64,000 nucleotides of DNA from Flavobacterium jejuense (GTDB taxonomy: Bacteria > Bacteroidota > Bacteroidia > Flavobacteriales > Flavobacteriaceae): positions 1-64,000 of the forward strand of contig NZ_VEVQ02000012.1 in assembly GCF_006491595.2 (NCBI RefSeq). Reading direction: 5' to 3'. A program made the translations under genes and the position numbers. Below the pieces are notes generated by a model. It did no database searches. It was not told the origin of the DNA and was given only the letters and a program-made list of their open reading frames with translations. Below, in pieces: positions 20,201 through 28,446 of the stretch (the first letter of the stretch is position 1; every line of letters begins with the position of its first letter).

Positions 20201-21359
20201 TATCAATTCCACCTCCTTCGCTACTAATTAATAATTTACCAGATTTATCTTTTACTACAGAAGTTACTGAACTCGTTTGTAAGGAATTTTCATTATTTAA
20301 AATAGATTCTACAGCCTTAAATTTAGCATTTGGTTTATCAAACACTCCAAATCCTTTATTGTAATATCCTAACCAAATTCTATTCTCTTCATCTTCGTAC
20401 AATGACCAAACAGAATTTGATTTTAAACTATTATTATTGTATTTACTATGCAAATACTTTTGTTGAACTTCACCATTATAATTTACGATAATTAATCCAT
20501 GATTTTCAGTACCACAAATGATAAAATTGAGATTACTTTCAATAATTGATAATATTTTATTTGTAGTTATTGGAAAAACTTCAAATTGATAATTATCATT
20601 GTCTGGTTTCATTTTAATTAACCCATCTGAAGTAGTACCTAACCAAAGATATCCTTGTTTGTCGACAACTAAAGTTTCAATAGTTTCATAAATGGGCTTT
20701 TTTTTGAATTTATCTTTATAAACCTGAACTACTTTATCATTTGCATCTAAACTTAATAAACCATAATTTGAAGCAATATAAATAGTCCCACTTTTCTTTT
20801 TAGCGAGGTAGTTTATTTGAGAATCATTTCTCGCTAATAAACCATTTCTAATTTGAGTTGTTTGAAGTGTTTTAAGGTTCACTTTTAAAATACCGTATCC
20901 AAAAGTTCCCAGAATTAAATTACCATTATTATCTTCAATTATGCTTTTAACAGTTATTGGTTCATTATACCCTTTAGCGATAACTTCTTCAATATTAATT
21001 TTAACAAAACTATCTAAATCTCTGTTATACTTACAAAGACCTTCATCTGTTCCTACCCATAAATTATTATGAGTATCAACATGCATACTGTAAATTAAGT
21101 TGCTATTTATTGAACCTTTATTTTTAGCTTCATATTCATATCCTATATAATTAGAGCCATCATATTTAAATAAACCAGCACCATTTGTTCCAATCCATAT
21201 AAAGCCATACTGGTCTTTTATGATTGTTGATATAGCTCTTTTTGAAGTTGCTTCTTTTATACTTCTAAATTGATAATTTTCAAATTTATTCTGAGAAAAC
21301 ACCAAGTTTAAAGAAAAGGATAAAAGGATAAAGAAATATTTAGTTTGATTTTTACACAT
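17205..21359 (-). CDS. Hybrid two-component sensor-regulator (HTCS) of the xylan PUL
   Basis: A 1384-residue one-protein two-component system. Order: signal peptide; two seven-bladed Reg_prop propellers (about residues 30-720, repeated WIGTNGAGLFKYD-like blades); Y_Y_Y domain (about 730-800); one membrane helix (about 805-828); HisKA with phospho-acceptor H861 in NISHEFRTP; HATPase; receiver domain with phospho-acceptor D1185 in IITDVIMPVMNG; AraC-type HTH at the C terminus (about 1285-1380). The periplasmic propellers of this family sense specific oligosaccharides and the HTH part activates the linked PUL. It lies between the GH3 gene and susC, and its own terminator makes it a separate unit from susC. 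The ligand is probably a xylo-oligosaccharide, by context. Confidence 0.95.
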   Translation of the reverse strand: MCKNQTKYFFILLSFSLNLVFSQNKFENYQFRSIKEATSKRAISTIIKDQYGFIWIGTNGAGLFKYDGSNYIGYEYEAKNKGSINSNLIYSMHVDTHNNLWVGTDEGLCKYNRDLDSFVKINIEEVIAKGYNEPITVKSIIEDNNGNLILGTFGYGILKVNLKTLQTTQIRNGLLARNDSQINYLAKKKSGTIYIASNYGLLSLDANDKVVQVYKDKFKKKPIYETIETLVVDKQGYLWLGTTSDGLIKMKPDNDNYQFEVFPITTNKILSIIESNLNFIICGTENHGLIIVNYNGEVQQKYLHSKYNNNSLKSNSVWSLYEDEENRIWLGYYNKGFGVFDKPNAKFKAVESILNNENSLQTSSVTSVVKDKSGKLLISSEGGGIDIFNPADKTFIQVNKKNQNYYSGLDANDIQTIFIDSKQNIWVGSWNQGVYFLKKGTNAFVNYNVSNTPTLKSNRIFCFTEDSKGRIWIGTFIKGLHYYDPIQNKFFHCESKSFVDSELDSSYIRKLLVDSDDVLWVGTILGLYKVSLKQESEFQVKSMKNLMMKDLKKHNSIHTILSLYESNDKTIWVGTDGAGLFSYNKKNNTFSNYTDFPGLKEKSVRAIIADDHDNLWISGGSGITKLDIKNKTSINFTIEDGLLSNEFSNNAVFKGNSGELYFGNYEGMNYFDPNQVIKAEKEPLLYFSDFKLFNKSVTPNDNESPLTKVIAETNHVTLKHSQSVFTIEYAGIDYNNFRKNKYAYYLEGFEENWNYVGNNSSATYTNLEPGEYTFKLKSGNRVGSWNKKPLELKITVLPPWWKTSYAYVIYFILTGLFSFYIVRFYQNRFKAKQAIILEREKTIQIEKLNNKKLQFFTNISHEFRTPLTLIINPLEDILKNKRQELSSTVYNKLKTIHKSSDRLSRLINELMDFNKLKFNTISLQVSKLEVIGFVKEIISYFDEEALVRNITVSFECSEETLEDWLDPKMFEKIIFNIISNAFKFTPDGGAIIVTIKKQELTQDTFLLNAETQKVSTYSIAIEDTGSGLDNKDLKRIFDRFYQVNNLNKAYYGSTGIGLEVVKEFVELHKGKIDVESMLGVGTKFTVTFPIGKEYFEEGQICKEPFEKGSLKGKFQTESFEEINNVEIDEVEIKKEHTVLIVEDNSELRNYLKSELKKQYKIIVAENGKKGYELAVSKLPDLIITDVIMPVMNGLDFCKKVKTNIKTSHIPLLMLSAKAMVKDRLEGIDSGADIYLSKPFDMDILKSSLAQLITSRQIIFNKLYTGITKQGKEKTTTLDLEFIQKILNLINENISESQLNVELLSSKVFLSRSQLYRKIKTLTGVSINEFIRNVRLEKAKYLIEQGDNNINEISYKVGFTSPSYFTKCYKIKYGHLPTQEKNFRD

Positions 21360-21486
21360 TTTAAACTTAGCATTAAAGTTAAATTTATTTAAAAAGTATT
21401 CATAAAAAAAACTTTTTCATTAAATTTTTATTCCTACTTTTTTACAGAAACCTTTTTTACTTTATTACTTCGTACTTGTTAAAAAA

Positions 21487-23769
21487 TTATTTTAATTCAA
21501 ATTTACTCGTCAACCCTTCTATAGAGTTTCCTCCTACCATTATATTAAAGACCCCTTCTTCCACATTAAATGCGCCCTCATTATTATAGAAGCCCATTTC
21601 TTTATCTGTTAGCTTAAATACAACCTTTTTTGTTTCTCCTTTTTTTAAAGTTATTAATTCAAATCCTTTTAATTCTTTTACAGGTCTAACAATACTAGCT
21701 ACTTCATCATTCAAGTATAATTGTACAACTTCTTTCCCATCAAAATTTCCTGTATTAGTAACCTCTACAGAAATTGAAATAACTTCTCCCTTTTTTGGAT
21801 TTAGATTATTGATTTTTAAATTTTTATATTCAAAAGTTGTATAACTTAAACCATAGCCAAACGAGTACAAAGGACTTTTTTCTGCATCTATATAATGAGA
21901 CCAAAACACATTATTATCTTTATTTGTTGGTCTTCCCGTATTATATGAATTATAATAAATAGGACATTGTCCTACATTTCTAGGAAAAGACATAGGTAAT
22001 TTCCCACTCGGATTATAGTCACCATATAAAACTTCTGCAACTGCATTTCCGGTTTGAGTTCCTAATTGCCAAGCTTCTACAATTGCAGGAACATTTTCAG
22101 CAGCCCAAGGAATTGAAAGGGGACGACCGTTATTTAAAACCAAAACAATATTTGGATTGACTTCATGAACTTCTTCTAATAATTGCTGTTGATTTCCAGG
22201 TAAACCTAATTCAGTTCTACTTCTTCCTTCACCACTTTGAAAGCCAATTTCTCCTAACACCATTATTACAACATCTGCTTCTTTTGCGACTTTTTTAGCG
22301 GCTTCAAATCCTGAAAAATCAGTGTAATTTATTTTCACCTCTTGAACAAATAATTGTTTATCTGTAGAAACATCTGTCCCTTTTTCATAAACTAATTTAT
22401 TGCTTTTATATTTCTGCATTCCTTCTAATACCGAAACTGCTGTATCATCATCAGCTGCAATTCTCCAACTTCCCAATGGACTATTTTTATCACTAGCTAA
22501 TGCACCAATAAGCGCAATTTTAATTCCTGATTTCTTTAGTGGAAGTAAATTTCCTTCATTTTTCAATAAAACAATCGATTTTTTAGCCATATCCAATACT
22601 GCTTCATTATTTGCTTTATTACCAATGGTCTTTTTTTCACGATTTTCATCGCAATATTTATATGGATCATCAAATAAACCCAATTCAAATTTCACTCTTA
22701 AAATTCTTCGTACTGCATCATCCACTAAGCTCTCTTTAACTGTGCCATTCTTTACTAATTTCACTAATTCTGTTACATACAGATGAGATTCCATATCCAT
22801 ATCAGAACCCGCTTCAACTGCTTTTGCTGAAGCATCTGCTCCATCAACTGCATATCCATGAGTAATCATTTCTCCAATAGAAGCCCAATCTGAAACCACA
22901 AAACCATTAAATTCCCAATCTCCTTTTAAAATATCTCTTTGTAAATAACTATTCCCTGTTGCTGGAACCCCATTTAGGATATTAAACGAATTCATAAATG
23001 TACGAACTCCTGCATCTACAGTTGCTTTAAAAGAAGGTAAAACCGTATTATATAATTTTGAAATGCTCATATCTACACCATTATACTCTCTTCCAGCTTC
23101 AACAAAACCATAAGCAGCAAAATGTTTAGCACAAGCAGCAATAGTGTTATTTGCATCTAATTTTTCCCCTTGAAAACCTTTTACTCTAGCAATTGCTATT
23201 TTACTACCTAAATAAGGATCTTCACCAGCACCTTCCATAACTCTTCCCCATCTAGCATCATTTGAAATATCTACATTGGGTCCGAAAGTCCAATTCAATC
23301 CAGAAGCTGAAGCCTCATCCGCAGCTATACTAGCCGATTTTTTAATTGCTTCTAAATCCCAACTTGCTGCTTCTGCCAAAGGAATTGGACTTAATGTTTT
23401 ATAACCATGAATGACATCAAAACCAAAAATCAATGGAATTCCTAAGCGGGTTTCTTCAACCGCTATCTTTTGAACAGCCAGAACTTCCTTAACACCTCTA
23501 ACAGACAACATAGAGCCAACCCATCCTTGCTTTAAATGTTCGTATTTTAGTTCTTCAGAACCTGATTCAGGTCTTGGTCCTGTAAAGTCCCAAGTTCCAT
23601 TGTATTGATTCATTTGACCTACTTTTTCCTCTATCGTCATTTCTTTCATTAAAAATGAAACTCGATCTTCTATTGATAATTTTTTATCTAAATGTTTTTT
23701 TAATTGCGCATGGCTTAATGCAACTATACTAAACAACAACAATGAAAATACTTTAACTTGTTTATTCAT
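21487..23769 (-). CDS. bglX: GH3 beta-glucosidase, BglX type
   Basis: A 760-residue periplasmic GH3 enzyme with a cleavable signal peptide (ending ALSHAQ) and no lipobox. Domain order is TIM barrel (about 35-370), alpha/beta sandwich and a C-terminal fibronectin III-like domain; it lacks the PA14 insert of the other GH3 in this locus. The nucleophile is D294 in FVVSDWASIGEM, and MEGAGEDPYLGS and KHFAAYG are conserved. The BglX subfamily releases terminal beta-linked glucose, and some members also act on xylosides. It is upstream of the HTCS gene on the same strand (127-bp gap, no terminator seen), so it belongs to the xylan locus. Exact specificity is not decided by sequence. Confidence 0.88.
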   Translation of the reverse strand: MNKQVKVFSLLLFSIVALSHAQLKKHLDKKLSIEDRVSFLMKEMTIEEKVGQMNQYNGTWDFTGPRPESGSEELKYEHLKQGWVGSMLSVRGVKEVLAVQKIAVEETRLGIPLIFGFDVIHGYKTLSPIPLAEAASWDLEAIKKSASIAADEASASGLNWTFGPNVDISNDARWGRVMEGAGEDPYLGSKIAIARVKGFQGEKLDANNTIAACAKHFAAYGFVEAGREYNGVDMSISKLYNTVLPSFKATVDAGVRTFMNSFNILNGVPATGNSYLQRDILKGDWEFNGFVVSDWASIGEMITHGYAVDGADASAKAVEAGSDMDMESHLYVTELVKLVKNGTVKESLVDDAVRRILRVKFELGLFDDPYKYCDENREKKTIGNKANNEAVLDMAKKSIVLLKNEGNLLPLKKSGIKIALIGALASDKNSPLGSWRIAADDDTAVSVLEGMQKYKSNKLVYEKGTDVSTDKQLFVQEVKINYTDFSGFEAAKKVAKEADVVIMVLGEIGFQSGEGRSRTELGLPGNQQQLLEEVHEVNPNIVLVLNNGRPLSIPWAAENVPAIVEAWQLGTQTGNAVAEVLYGDYNPSGKLPMSFPRNVGQCPIYYNSYNTGRPTNKDNNVFWSHYIDAEKSPLYSFGYGLSYTTFEYKNLKINNLNPKKGEVISISVEVTNTGNFDGKEVVQLYLNDEVASIVRPVKELKGFELITLKKGETKKVVFKLTDKEMGFYNNEGAFNVEEGVFNIMVGGNSIEGLTSKFELK

Positions 23770-24228
23770 GTTTTATAATTTTAATTATTGATTTTTTATC
23801 TTTTCTTAGTCTTTATTTAGTGTGCTTAAAAACTATAATATTCTATTACTTCTACTATTCTTACTACATGAAATAATTAACTTATGGTCGAGAAAAAACA
23901 AAAACCAATTTATTGTTCTACTTTGTAAAAAAAGAATAGTAACTTTAACCATGAAAATTACATACAATTTATTTTTCTAAAGATATTTGTATAATTATCA
24001 CAATTTAAAGGGTTAAAAATGAGATTTCAATAAATTAACATCTTGTAAAAGTAGGTTTATAGTTAGGTTTTTTAATAGCATTTTTAAAGCATTATATAAT
24101 ATAAATGTTGCATAATTTATACTAAAACGTCAAAATCAAAATAATTAATTTTAAAAGCTGATTGAATTAAACATTTATATTTAATTTAATGAATCCTATT
24201 TTTTTAACCATGAACGTAATTTAAAAAC
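23770..24228. promoter_or_regulatory. Divergent intergenic region between bglX and truncated haemoglobin
   Basis: 459 bp of very AT-rich DNA between two divergent starts. It must hold both promoters, but I see no clear TTG-N19-TAnnTTTG pair, no long inverted repeat and no coding potential. Confidence 0.4.
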
Positions 24229-24600
24229 ATGAAAGATATAACTACAAGAGAAGATATTTTAATTATCATGAGGAAGTTCTATGACAAACTTTTAGCGGAT
24301 ACTACTATTAATTTTTTCTTTACCAAAGTAACTACTGTAGATCAACATTTAGAGGATCATTTTGAAACACTAACAACTTTTTGGGAACAATCTTTATTTT
24401 TAAAAGGAGGTTATTCCAATAATATGTTACAAATTCATAAAAACATTCATGAAAAACATTCTCTTTCTAAAGAACATTTTGAAATTTGGTTAAATCATTT
24501 ATATAGTACTATTGATACTCTTTTCAAAGGAAAGATTGCAGAGCAAATGAAAACCAATGCGCTAAGTATGTCAACTGTAATGCAAATTAAATTTCAATAA
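24229..24600 (+). CDS. Group III truncated haemoglobin
   Basis: A 123-residue globin. DITTREDILIIMRKFYDKLL at the N terminus and the later HKNIHEKHSLSKEHFEIWLNHL, with Phe-Trp-Leu spacing, fit the group III truncated globins (the Campylobacter trHbP branch). The proximal haem His is in the QIHKNIH segment, and FF in TINFFF fits the CD region. These small cytosolic haem proteins are linked to oxygen or nitric oxide handling; the exact job here is unknown. It stands alone, divergent from the PUL, with a hairpin terminator immediately after the stop. Length is typical. Confidence 0.82.
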   Translation: MKDITTREDILIIMRKFYDKLLADTTINFFFTKVTTVDQHLEDHFETLTTFWEQSLFLKGGYSNNMLQIHKNIHEKHSLSKEHFEIWLNHLYSTIDTLFKGKIAEQMKTNALSMSTVMQIKFQ

Positions 24601-24633
24601 AAAGACTGCCCAATTTAATTAGACAGTCTTTTT
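24599..24633 (+). terminator. Terminator after truncated haemoglobin gene
   Basis: AAAAAGACTG (24599-24608) pairs with CAGTCTTTTT (24624-24633), followed by the T-run. It overlaps the last codons of the minus-strand relic gene. Confidence 0.8.
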
Positions 24634-25062
24634 AACAGTGGTACTTTTAAAATACTTCTTAGCTTCAGAGCATTCAGATGGAATAGCTAATCCCATATTT
24701 CCATTTACAAATGAAACTCCATATTTTTGTCCGTCATAGTTCTGACGAATTTGAATAGGTTGCCATTTACATTTTCCAGAAGTTGTTTTCAGTACCGTTA
24801 TGGCGTAAATTACTCGTCCCAAAGTAACTCCAGAAATTCTGTCTCTTATTGTATTCCATTCTACATCTTTCTAGGTAGCAATATTCAACAGTCTCTGCCC
24901 ATTTGTTTTTAGCAACATATTCTTTAATCACTTTTAAAGCTTCTTGTTCTAACTTAGTATCTTTAAATTTTAGGAGCAGCTTTAATAAATCAGAACTTAT
25001 AAAATGCTTTTGTAAGTATTCTATTAACTATTTCTATATAACAATCTGCATCGATTTTAGCA
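24619..25062 (-). pseudogene. Relic gene with at least two frameshifts, unknown family
   Basis: Reading the minus strand gives coherent protein-like sequence that changes frame at least twice: AKIDADCYIEIVNRILTKAFYK, then SSDLLKLLLKFKDTKLEQEA ... AETVEYCYLE in a second frame, then DVEWNTIRDRISGVTLG, which runs into the intact 3' part GRVIYAITVLKTTSGKCKW to the stop at 24619-24621. Each break is a one- or two-base slip. The intact end alone (24619-24822) could be read as a 67-residue protein, but the continuation upstream argues for a decayed longer gene. I do not recognise the family. Its 3' end overlaps the terminator of the haemoglobin gene. Confidence 0.55.
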
Positions 25063-25216
25063 CAGGTCACAAAATATATTAACTCAAAAATACAATTTTG
25101 AATTATCAATTAGATATACTAACTTTTAAAATCTCATTTTGAGTTTCTAAAAAGAGGTATGAAATTAAATAGGTATGAATCAACTTTACAAATACGTCCT
25201 TTAACAACTCATATAA

Positions 25217-25265
25217 TATTGACAATATCTTGTTTTTTTAACTTAATATTGTTAATTTGTCAATA
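25217..25265. promoter_or_regulatory. Nested inverted repeats upstream of the FabH-like gene
   Basis: TATTGACAA (25217-25225) and TTGTCAATA (25257-25265) are perfect inverted arms about 31 bp apart. A second pair, CAATAT (25223-25228) and ATATTG (25246-25251), lies inside. The site ends 79 bp before the gene start, a reasonable operator position. No regulator is adjacent, so the role is a guess. Confidence 0.35.
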
Positions 25266-25343
25266 AATCAAAATAATTATATCATTTCAAACTTTTGTTA
25301 AGAAATAATCTATAATTTCGTTGTGTTAACCCAAAAAATTACC

Positions 25344-26402
25344 ATGAATATAAAAATAACTGGTTCTGGAAGTTATATTCCTACAGAAATCATATCTAAT
25401 ATTGATTTTGCAAAACATGTCTTTCTAAATGATGATGGAACTCCATTTCCTCATCCAAATGATATTGTAGCTCAAAAATTCCTTGAAATTACAGGAATAC
25501 AAGAAAGAAGGTATGTTACTAATGACTTAAACACTTCAGACATAGCAGCTTTAGCAGCAAAAAAAGCTATTAAAGATGCTAATATAGATCCAGAAACACT
25601 AGATTATATTATTTTTGCTCATAATTTTGGAAACGTAAAAAAAGGAGCTATTCAAGCTGACACACTACCTAGTTTAGCTACAAGAGTTAAATTTGACTTA
25701 CGTATTAAAAACCCAAAATGTGTAGCATACGACATGCTTTTTGGATGTCCAGGTTGGATTGAAGGAATGATTCAAGCAAAAGCTTTTATTCAATCAGGAA
25801 TGGCTAAAAAATGTTTGATAATTGGTGCAGAAACGTTATCTAGAGTAGTTGATCCACACGATAGAGATTCTATGATTTATTCTGATGGTGCTGGTGCTAC
25901 AATACTAGAAGCTACAGATGAAGAAGGCGGAATTTTAGCACATGAATCAGCGAGTTATACTTATGATGAAGCTTATTATTTATTTTTTGGCAACTCTTTT
26001 AATAAAACACACAATCCTGATGTCCGTTATATAAAAATGCATGGTCGTAAAATTTATGAATTTGCTTTAAGCAATGTTCCAAAAGCTATGAAAGAATGCT
26101 TAGATACTAGTGGAATAGCAATTAATGACGTTAAAAAAATATTGATCCATCAAGCTAATGAAAAAATGGATGAAGCTATCATTCATCGTTTTTATAAATT
26201 ATACAAACAAACTCCTCCTAACGATGTTATGCCTATGAGTATTCATCGATTAGGAAATTCTAGTGTAGCTACTGTTCCTACATTATATGATTTATTAGTC
26301 AAAGGGGAAATTGAAAATCACAGTTTAAATAAAGGTGATGTTATCTTATTTGCTTCTGTGGGTGCAGGAATGAATATAAATGCAGTTACATATAGAATGT
26401 AA
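25344..26402 (+). CDS. Beta-ketoacyl-ACP synthase III family enzyme (FabH-like)
   Basis: 352 residues from the ATG at 25344 (MNIKITGSGSYIPTEI). An upstream GTG at 25323 is in frame, but starting there would add seven residues ahead of the conserved N terminus. Thiolase-fold ketosynthase with the triad C135 (DMLFGCPGWIEG), H269 (LIHQANEKMDE) and N305 (RLGNSSVAT). Such enzymes condense an acyl-CoA starter with malonyl-ACP or a similar partner. It is longer than housekeeping FabH, with an N-terminal insertion (HVFLNDDGTPFPHPND), so a specialised role is possible. No other fatty acid or polyketide gene is adjacent. A bidirectional terminator follows. Confidence 0.85.
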   Translation: MNIKITGSGSYIPTEIISNIDFAKHVFLNDDGTPFPHPNDIVAQKFLEITGIQERRYVTNDLNTSDIAALAAKKAIKDANIDPETLDYIIFAHNFGNVKKGAIQADTLPSLATRVKFDLRIKNPKCVAYDMLFGCPGWIEGMIQAKAFIQSGMAKKCLIIGAETLSRVVDPHDRDSMIYSDGAGATILEATDEEGGILAHESASYTYDEAYYLFFGNSFNKTHNPDVRYIKMHGRKIYEFALSNVPKAMKECLDTSGIAINDVKKILIHQANEKMDEAIIHRFYKLYKQTPPNDVMPMSIHRLGNSSVATVPTLYDLLVKGEIENHSLNKGDVILFASVGAGMNINAVTYRM

Positions 26403-26410
26403 TCTTAATA

Positions 26411-26464
26411 TTATAAAATAGAAAGAGAATACAGATATTATAGAATTCCCTTTCTATTTTATAA
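26411..26464. terminator. Bidirectional terminator between ketosynthase and amidohydrolase
   Basis: Perfect 15-bp arms, TTATAAAATAGAAAG (26411-26425) and CTTTCTATTTTATAA (26450-26464), lie between two convergent genes. The stem is AT-rich but long. Confidence 0.7.
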
Positions 26465-26476
26465 CATGCAATCTAA

Positions 26477-27757
26477 TTATTTATTTTTAAAAACCTTTCC
26501 AGCCTTCATAACAAAAGTAACTTCCCCCATTACTACGACGTCTTTTATTGGATCACCATCAACAGCAATAATATCTGCAAACTTCCCTTTTTCTAGCGTT
26601 CCAATACTTTCAGATTGACCTAATAAATCAGCAGCATTTATTGTAGCTGTTTTTAAAATTTCCATAAAAGGCATCCCAACTTCATTCATATAAATAAACT
26701 CTTTCCAGTTATCTCCATGAGCAAAAACTCCAGCATCAGTACCAAAGGCAATTTTAACACCATATTTATAAGCTCTTTCAAAGGTATTTTGAATTTTAGG
26801 ACCTATAGCTAAAGCTTTAGGCACAACTATGTCGGGATAATAATTAGGAATTTTCGCAAATTGCCCTACTGCTTTCCCTGCAGTTACTGTGGGAACCAAA
26901 TACGTTCCGTACTCTTTCATTAATTGCATTACATCTTCACTCATATACGTTCCATGTTCTATAGAATGTACTCCTCCAATCACAGCTCTTCTCATAGCTT
27001 CTTCACCGTGACAATGCGCTGCAACTTTAAAACCATAATCATTAGCTGTTTTTACAATTGCCTGAATTTCTTCTATTGTAAACTGAGAATTTTCTCCACT
27101 TTTAGCCACGCTCAGAACACCTCCAGAAGCTGTAATTTTAATTAAATCACTTCCCTCTTTATAACGTTGTCTTACAGCTTTTACACATTCATCAGCTCCA
27201 TTTGCCACACCAGATTCTGGTCCGGGATTTCCCATTAAATCACTACGATAACCATTTGTTGGATCAGCATGACCACCTGTTGAAGCAATGGTTTTTCCAG
27301 CCGTAAAAACTCTGGGACCATTAACCAACCCAGCTTCTATTGCTCTCCTCAACGAAATATTTACATTGGTTCCTCCTAAATCTCTTACTGTTGTAAAACC
27401 AGCCATCAGTGTTTTCTCAGCATAACCAATAGAACGATAAGCGATATCTGCTTCATTCATTGTAAACTCTTCCAAATATTGCTTGGCATTTGTTTCATGT
27501 TCCAAATGCACATACATATCAATTAAACCTGGCATGACTGTTTTGGCAGATAAATCATAAAAAGTATCATTTCTACCAATAGCTACTTTTTTATCAGTAA
27601 TATTTTCAATTTTATCATCTATAACTACAATAGTCATATTATTGAGAATCTTATTGTTTTTTACATCTACAAATTTTCCACATTGAATTATAGTTTTGTT
27701 TTGAGCAAATAAGATAGTTGCCAAAAACAACCATACAATTGAAATTATTTTCTTCAT
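26477..27757 (-). CDS. Secreted amidohydrolase (prolidase-like), altered metal motif
   Basis: A 426-residue protein with a signal peptide (ending TILFAQ) and an amidohydrolase-superfamily barrel of the imidazolonepropionase/Xaa-Pro dipeptidase branch. Conserved parts are AGFTTVRDLGG, KITASGGVLS with the bridging-type lysine region, AAHCHGEEAM, SIEHGTYM and FGTDAGVFAHG, holding the later His and Asp metal ligands. The first motif is normally GLIDxHxH; here it reads GLIDMYVHLEHE, with Tyr82 where the first metal-binding His is expected and H84 in place. The codon is TAT, one base from CAT. Either one metal site is lost or this is a tolerated change. The substrate is unknown, probably a small peptide or amide in the periplasm. 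Confidence 0.8.
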   Translation of the reverse strand: MKKIISIVWLFLATILFAQNKTIIQCGKFVDVKNNKILNNMTIVVIDDKIENITDKKVAIGRNDTFYDLSAKTVMPGLIDMYVHLEHETNAKQYLEEFTMNEADIAYRSIGYAEKTLMAGFTTVRDLGGTNVNISLRRAIEAGLVNGPRVFTAGKTIASTGGHADPTNGYRSDLMGNPGPESGVANGADECVKAVRQRYKEGSDLIKITASGGVLSVAKSGENSQFTIEEIQAIVKTANDYGFKVAAHCHGEEAMRRAVIGGVHSIEHGTYMSEDVMQLMKEYGTYLVPTVTAGKAVGQFAKIPNYYPDIVVPKALAIGPKIQNTFERAYKYGVKIAFGTDAGVFAHGDNWKEFIYMNEVGMPFMEILKTATINAADLLGQSESIGTLEKGKFADIIAVDGDPIKDVVVMGEVTFVMKAGKVFKNK

Positions 27758-27897
27758 TTTGTTTTTGTTTAGTATGGTTAAAAATACAAAAAAACAACTT
27801 CATAAAATAATCATTTTAAAAGCACTGAAATCTTTGTAACTTTACCAACAAATATTATAATTTATTAACGAAAGCTTATTTCGTTATCGCAATAACT

Positions 27898-28428
27898 ATG
27901 TACGAAAAGACATTTCCAAATAAACGTTTTAGAATTACGTTGGCATTTTTAAAAAAACACATTCCAACATCAGAAACTATTTTAGATTTAGGTGTTTCCA
28001 ATCCCTTTTCTAAAATTATGGAAGAGAATGGATATTCTGTAATCAATACTAAAGGAGAAGATTTAGATAACGACCAAAGCACTTTAAAAAATGAAAAATA
28101 TGGTGTTTTTACAGCTTTTGAAATTTTCGAACATCTTTTAAATCCTTACACTATTTTAGAAAATGTAAAGTGTGATAAAGTATTTATTTCGATACCAATG
28201 CGATTATGGTTTTCATCAGCCTATAGAAGTAAAACTGATAAATGGGACAGACATTATCATGAATTTGAAGATTGGCAATTAGACTGGTTATTAGAAAAGA
28301 CAGGATTTAAAATTATAGATAGTGTTCAATTTACGCATCCTGTTAAAAAAATAGGCTTTAGACCTTTGTTACGCTATTTTACACCAAGATATTATTTGGT
28401 TTATGCTGAAAAAGTGGTTAATAATTAG
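27898..28428 (+). CDS. SAM-dependent methyltransferase, class I
   Basis: A 176-residue protein with a Rossmann-type SAM motif (ETILDLGVSNPFSKIMEENG), a following acidic strand end (INTKGEDLD) and a C-terminal His- and aromatic-rich part (WDRHYHEFEDWQLDWLLEKTGF). The length is a minimal methyltransferase domain. It is 18 bp upstream of a glycosyltransferase gene on the same strand, suggesting joint action on a lipid or envelope glycan. The substrate cannot be inferred. The ATG at 27898 is the only sensible start; it is divergent from the amidohydrolase across 140 bp. Confidence 0.7.
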   Translation: MYEKTFPNKRFRITLAFLKKHIPTSETILDLGVSNPFSKIMEENGYSVINTKGEDLDNDQSTLKNEKYGVFTAFEIFEHLLNPYTILENVKCDKVFISIPMRLWFSSAYRSKTDKWDRHYHEFEDWQLDWLLEKTGFKIIDSVQFTHPVKKIGFRPLLRYFTPRYYLVYAEKVVNN

Positions 28429-28446
28429 TAAAAAGTGATTAGCAAA

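Noticed and set aside
21487..23769. The two GH3 genes as a duplication within the PUL
   Set aside because: They differ in length, in the PA14 insert, in leader type and in subfamily motifs, so they are distinct enzymes.
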